A stretch of DNA of 14,331 bases from DAOMOP01 sp035444405 (GTDB lineage Bacteria; Pseudomonadota; Gammaproteobacteria; Burkholderiales; Rhodocyclaceae): NCBI GenBank assembly GCA_035444405.1, contig DAOMOP010000098.1, positions 1 through 14,331 of the forward strand. Reading direction: 5' to 3'. The notes under the pieces were generated by a model. The model saw nothing but the letters and a program-made list of their open reading frames with translations, ran no database searches and was not told where the DNA came from. A program made the translations under genes and the position numbers. Numbering within the stretch: position 1 is the stretch's first letter; every line of letters begins with the position of its first letter. Positions 14,183 to 14,331 of the stretch are shown here, in pieces.

Positions 14183-14331
14183 AGCAGTACCTGGATCTGC
14201 TGCGCCACGTCCTCGAGCATGGCACCGTGAAGGCCGATCGCACCGGCACGGGTACGCGCAGCGTGTTCGGCTGGCAGATGCGCTTTCCACTGGCTGCCGG
14301 CTTCCCGCTGGTCACCACCAAGAAGCTGCAC
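14179..14331 (+). CDS. thyA: Thymidylate synthase ThyA, N-terminal part (3' truncated by window)
   Basis: The first 51 codons of thyA are present: MKQYLDLLRHVLEHG, then DRTGTGTRSVFGWQMRF and GFPLVTTKKLH. These match the N-terminus of ThyA, including R21, which contacts the dUMP phosphate in E. coli ThyA. The enzyme makes dTMP from dUMP using methylenetetrahydrofolate in the cytoplasm. ATG 14179 overlaps the lgt stop by four bases. The catalytic Cys lies beyond the window. Confidence 0.96.
   Translation, partial: MKQYLDLLRHVLEHGTVKADRTGTGTRSVFGWQMRFPLAAGFPLVTTKKLH

Overview
The window is GC-rich DNA with strong G/C third-position bias in every gene. It looks like chromosome from a betaproteobacterium, probably of the Rhodocyclales (Azoarcus/Thauera type). 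That placement is an inference from gene content (pilT-pilU pair, single-domain RlmL, HemJ, small cytochrome c, lgt-thyA) and from general sequence character, not from a database search. The content is mostly conserved housekeeping plus one signalling block. There are no tRNA or rRNA genes, transposases, CRISPR arrays or phage genes. No gene-free stretch exceeds about 150 bases.

Layout. (1) 1-1462, plus strand: the 3' end of pilT and then complete pilU, the two type IV pilus retraction ATPases. (2) 1473-1615: a structured convergent junction bounded by an exact 15-bp inverted repeat, whose right arm contains the stop codon of rlmL. (3) 1605-4078, minus strand: a tight operon read in the order SDR-like NAD(P)-binding protein, hemJ (protoporphyrinogen IX oxidase), rlmL-type 23S rRNA methyltransferase. 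(4) 4101-6268, plus strand, starting only 22 bases from the divergent operon: a 2Fe-2S ferredoxin/flavin reductase whose stop overlaps (ATGA) the start of a degenerate-EAL + HDOD regulator. (5) 6407-10689, plus strand: a two-component pair. An HDOD-like/GAF-like histidine kinase is followed 35 bases later by a REC-PAS-GGDEF-EAL response regulator with apparently intact diguanylate cyclase and phosphodiesterase motifs. A bidirectional intrinsic terminator follows at 10718-10743. (6) 10759-13189, minus strand: a DUF255/YyaL-type thioredoxin-fold protein followed downstream by a small periplasmic cytochrome c. (7) 13325-14331, plus strand: lgt (lipoprotein diacylglyceryl transferase) overlapping by ATGA with the start of thyA, which runs off the window.

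How the parts fit. The most interesting part is 4101-10689: a redox flavoprotein translationally coupled to a catalytically dead EAL-HDOD protein, next to an HDOD-bearing histidine kinase and a c-di-GMP-making/degrading response regulator, all near pilTU. A redox- or stress-sensing c-di-GMP circuit that could affect pili is a reasonable hypothesis, but only adjacency supports it. The remaining findings are modest: a possible MITE/REP-like element at 1473-1615, an AT-rich palindrome over a possible promoter of the kinase gene, a rare-codon cluster in the SDR gene, possible leaderless transcripts, and one substitution in the Lgt signature. I did not find a clearly new defence, mobile or biosynthetic system.
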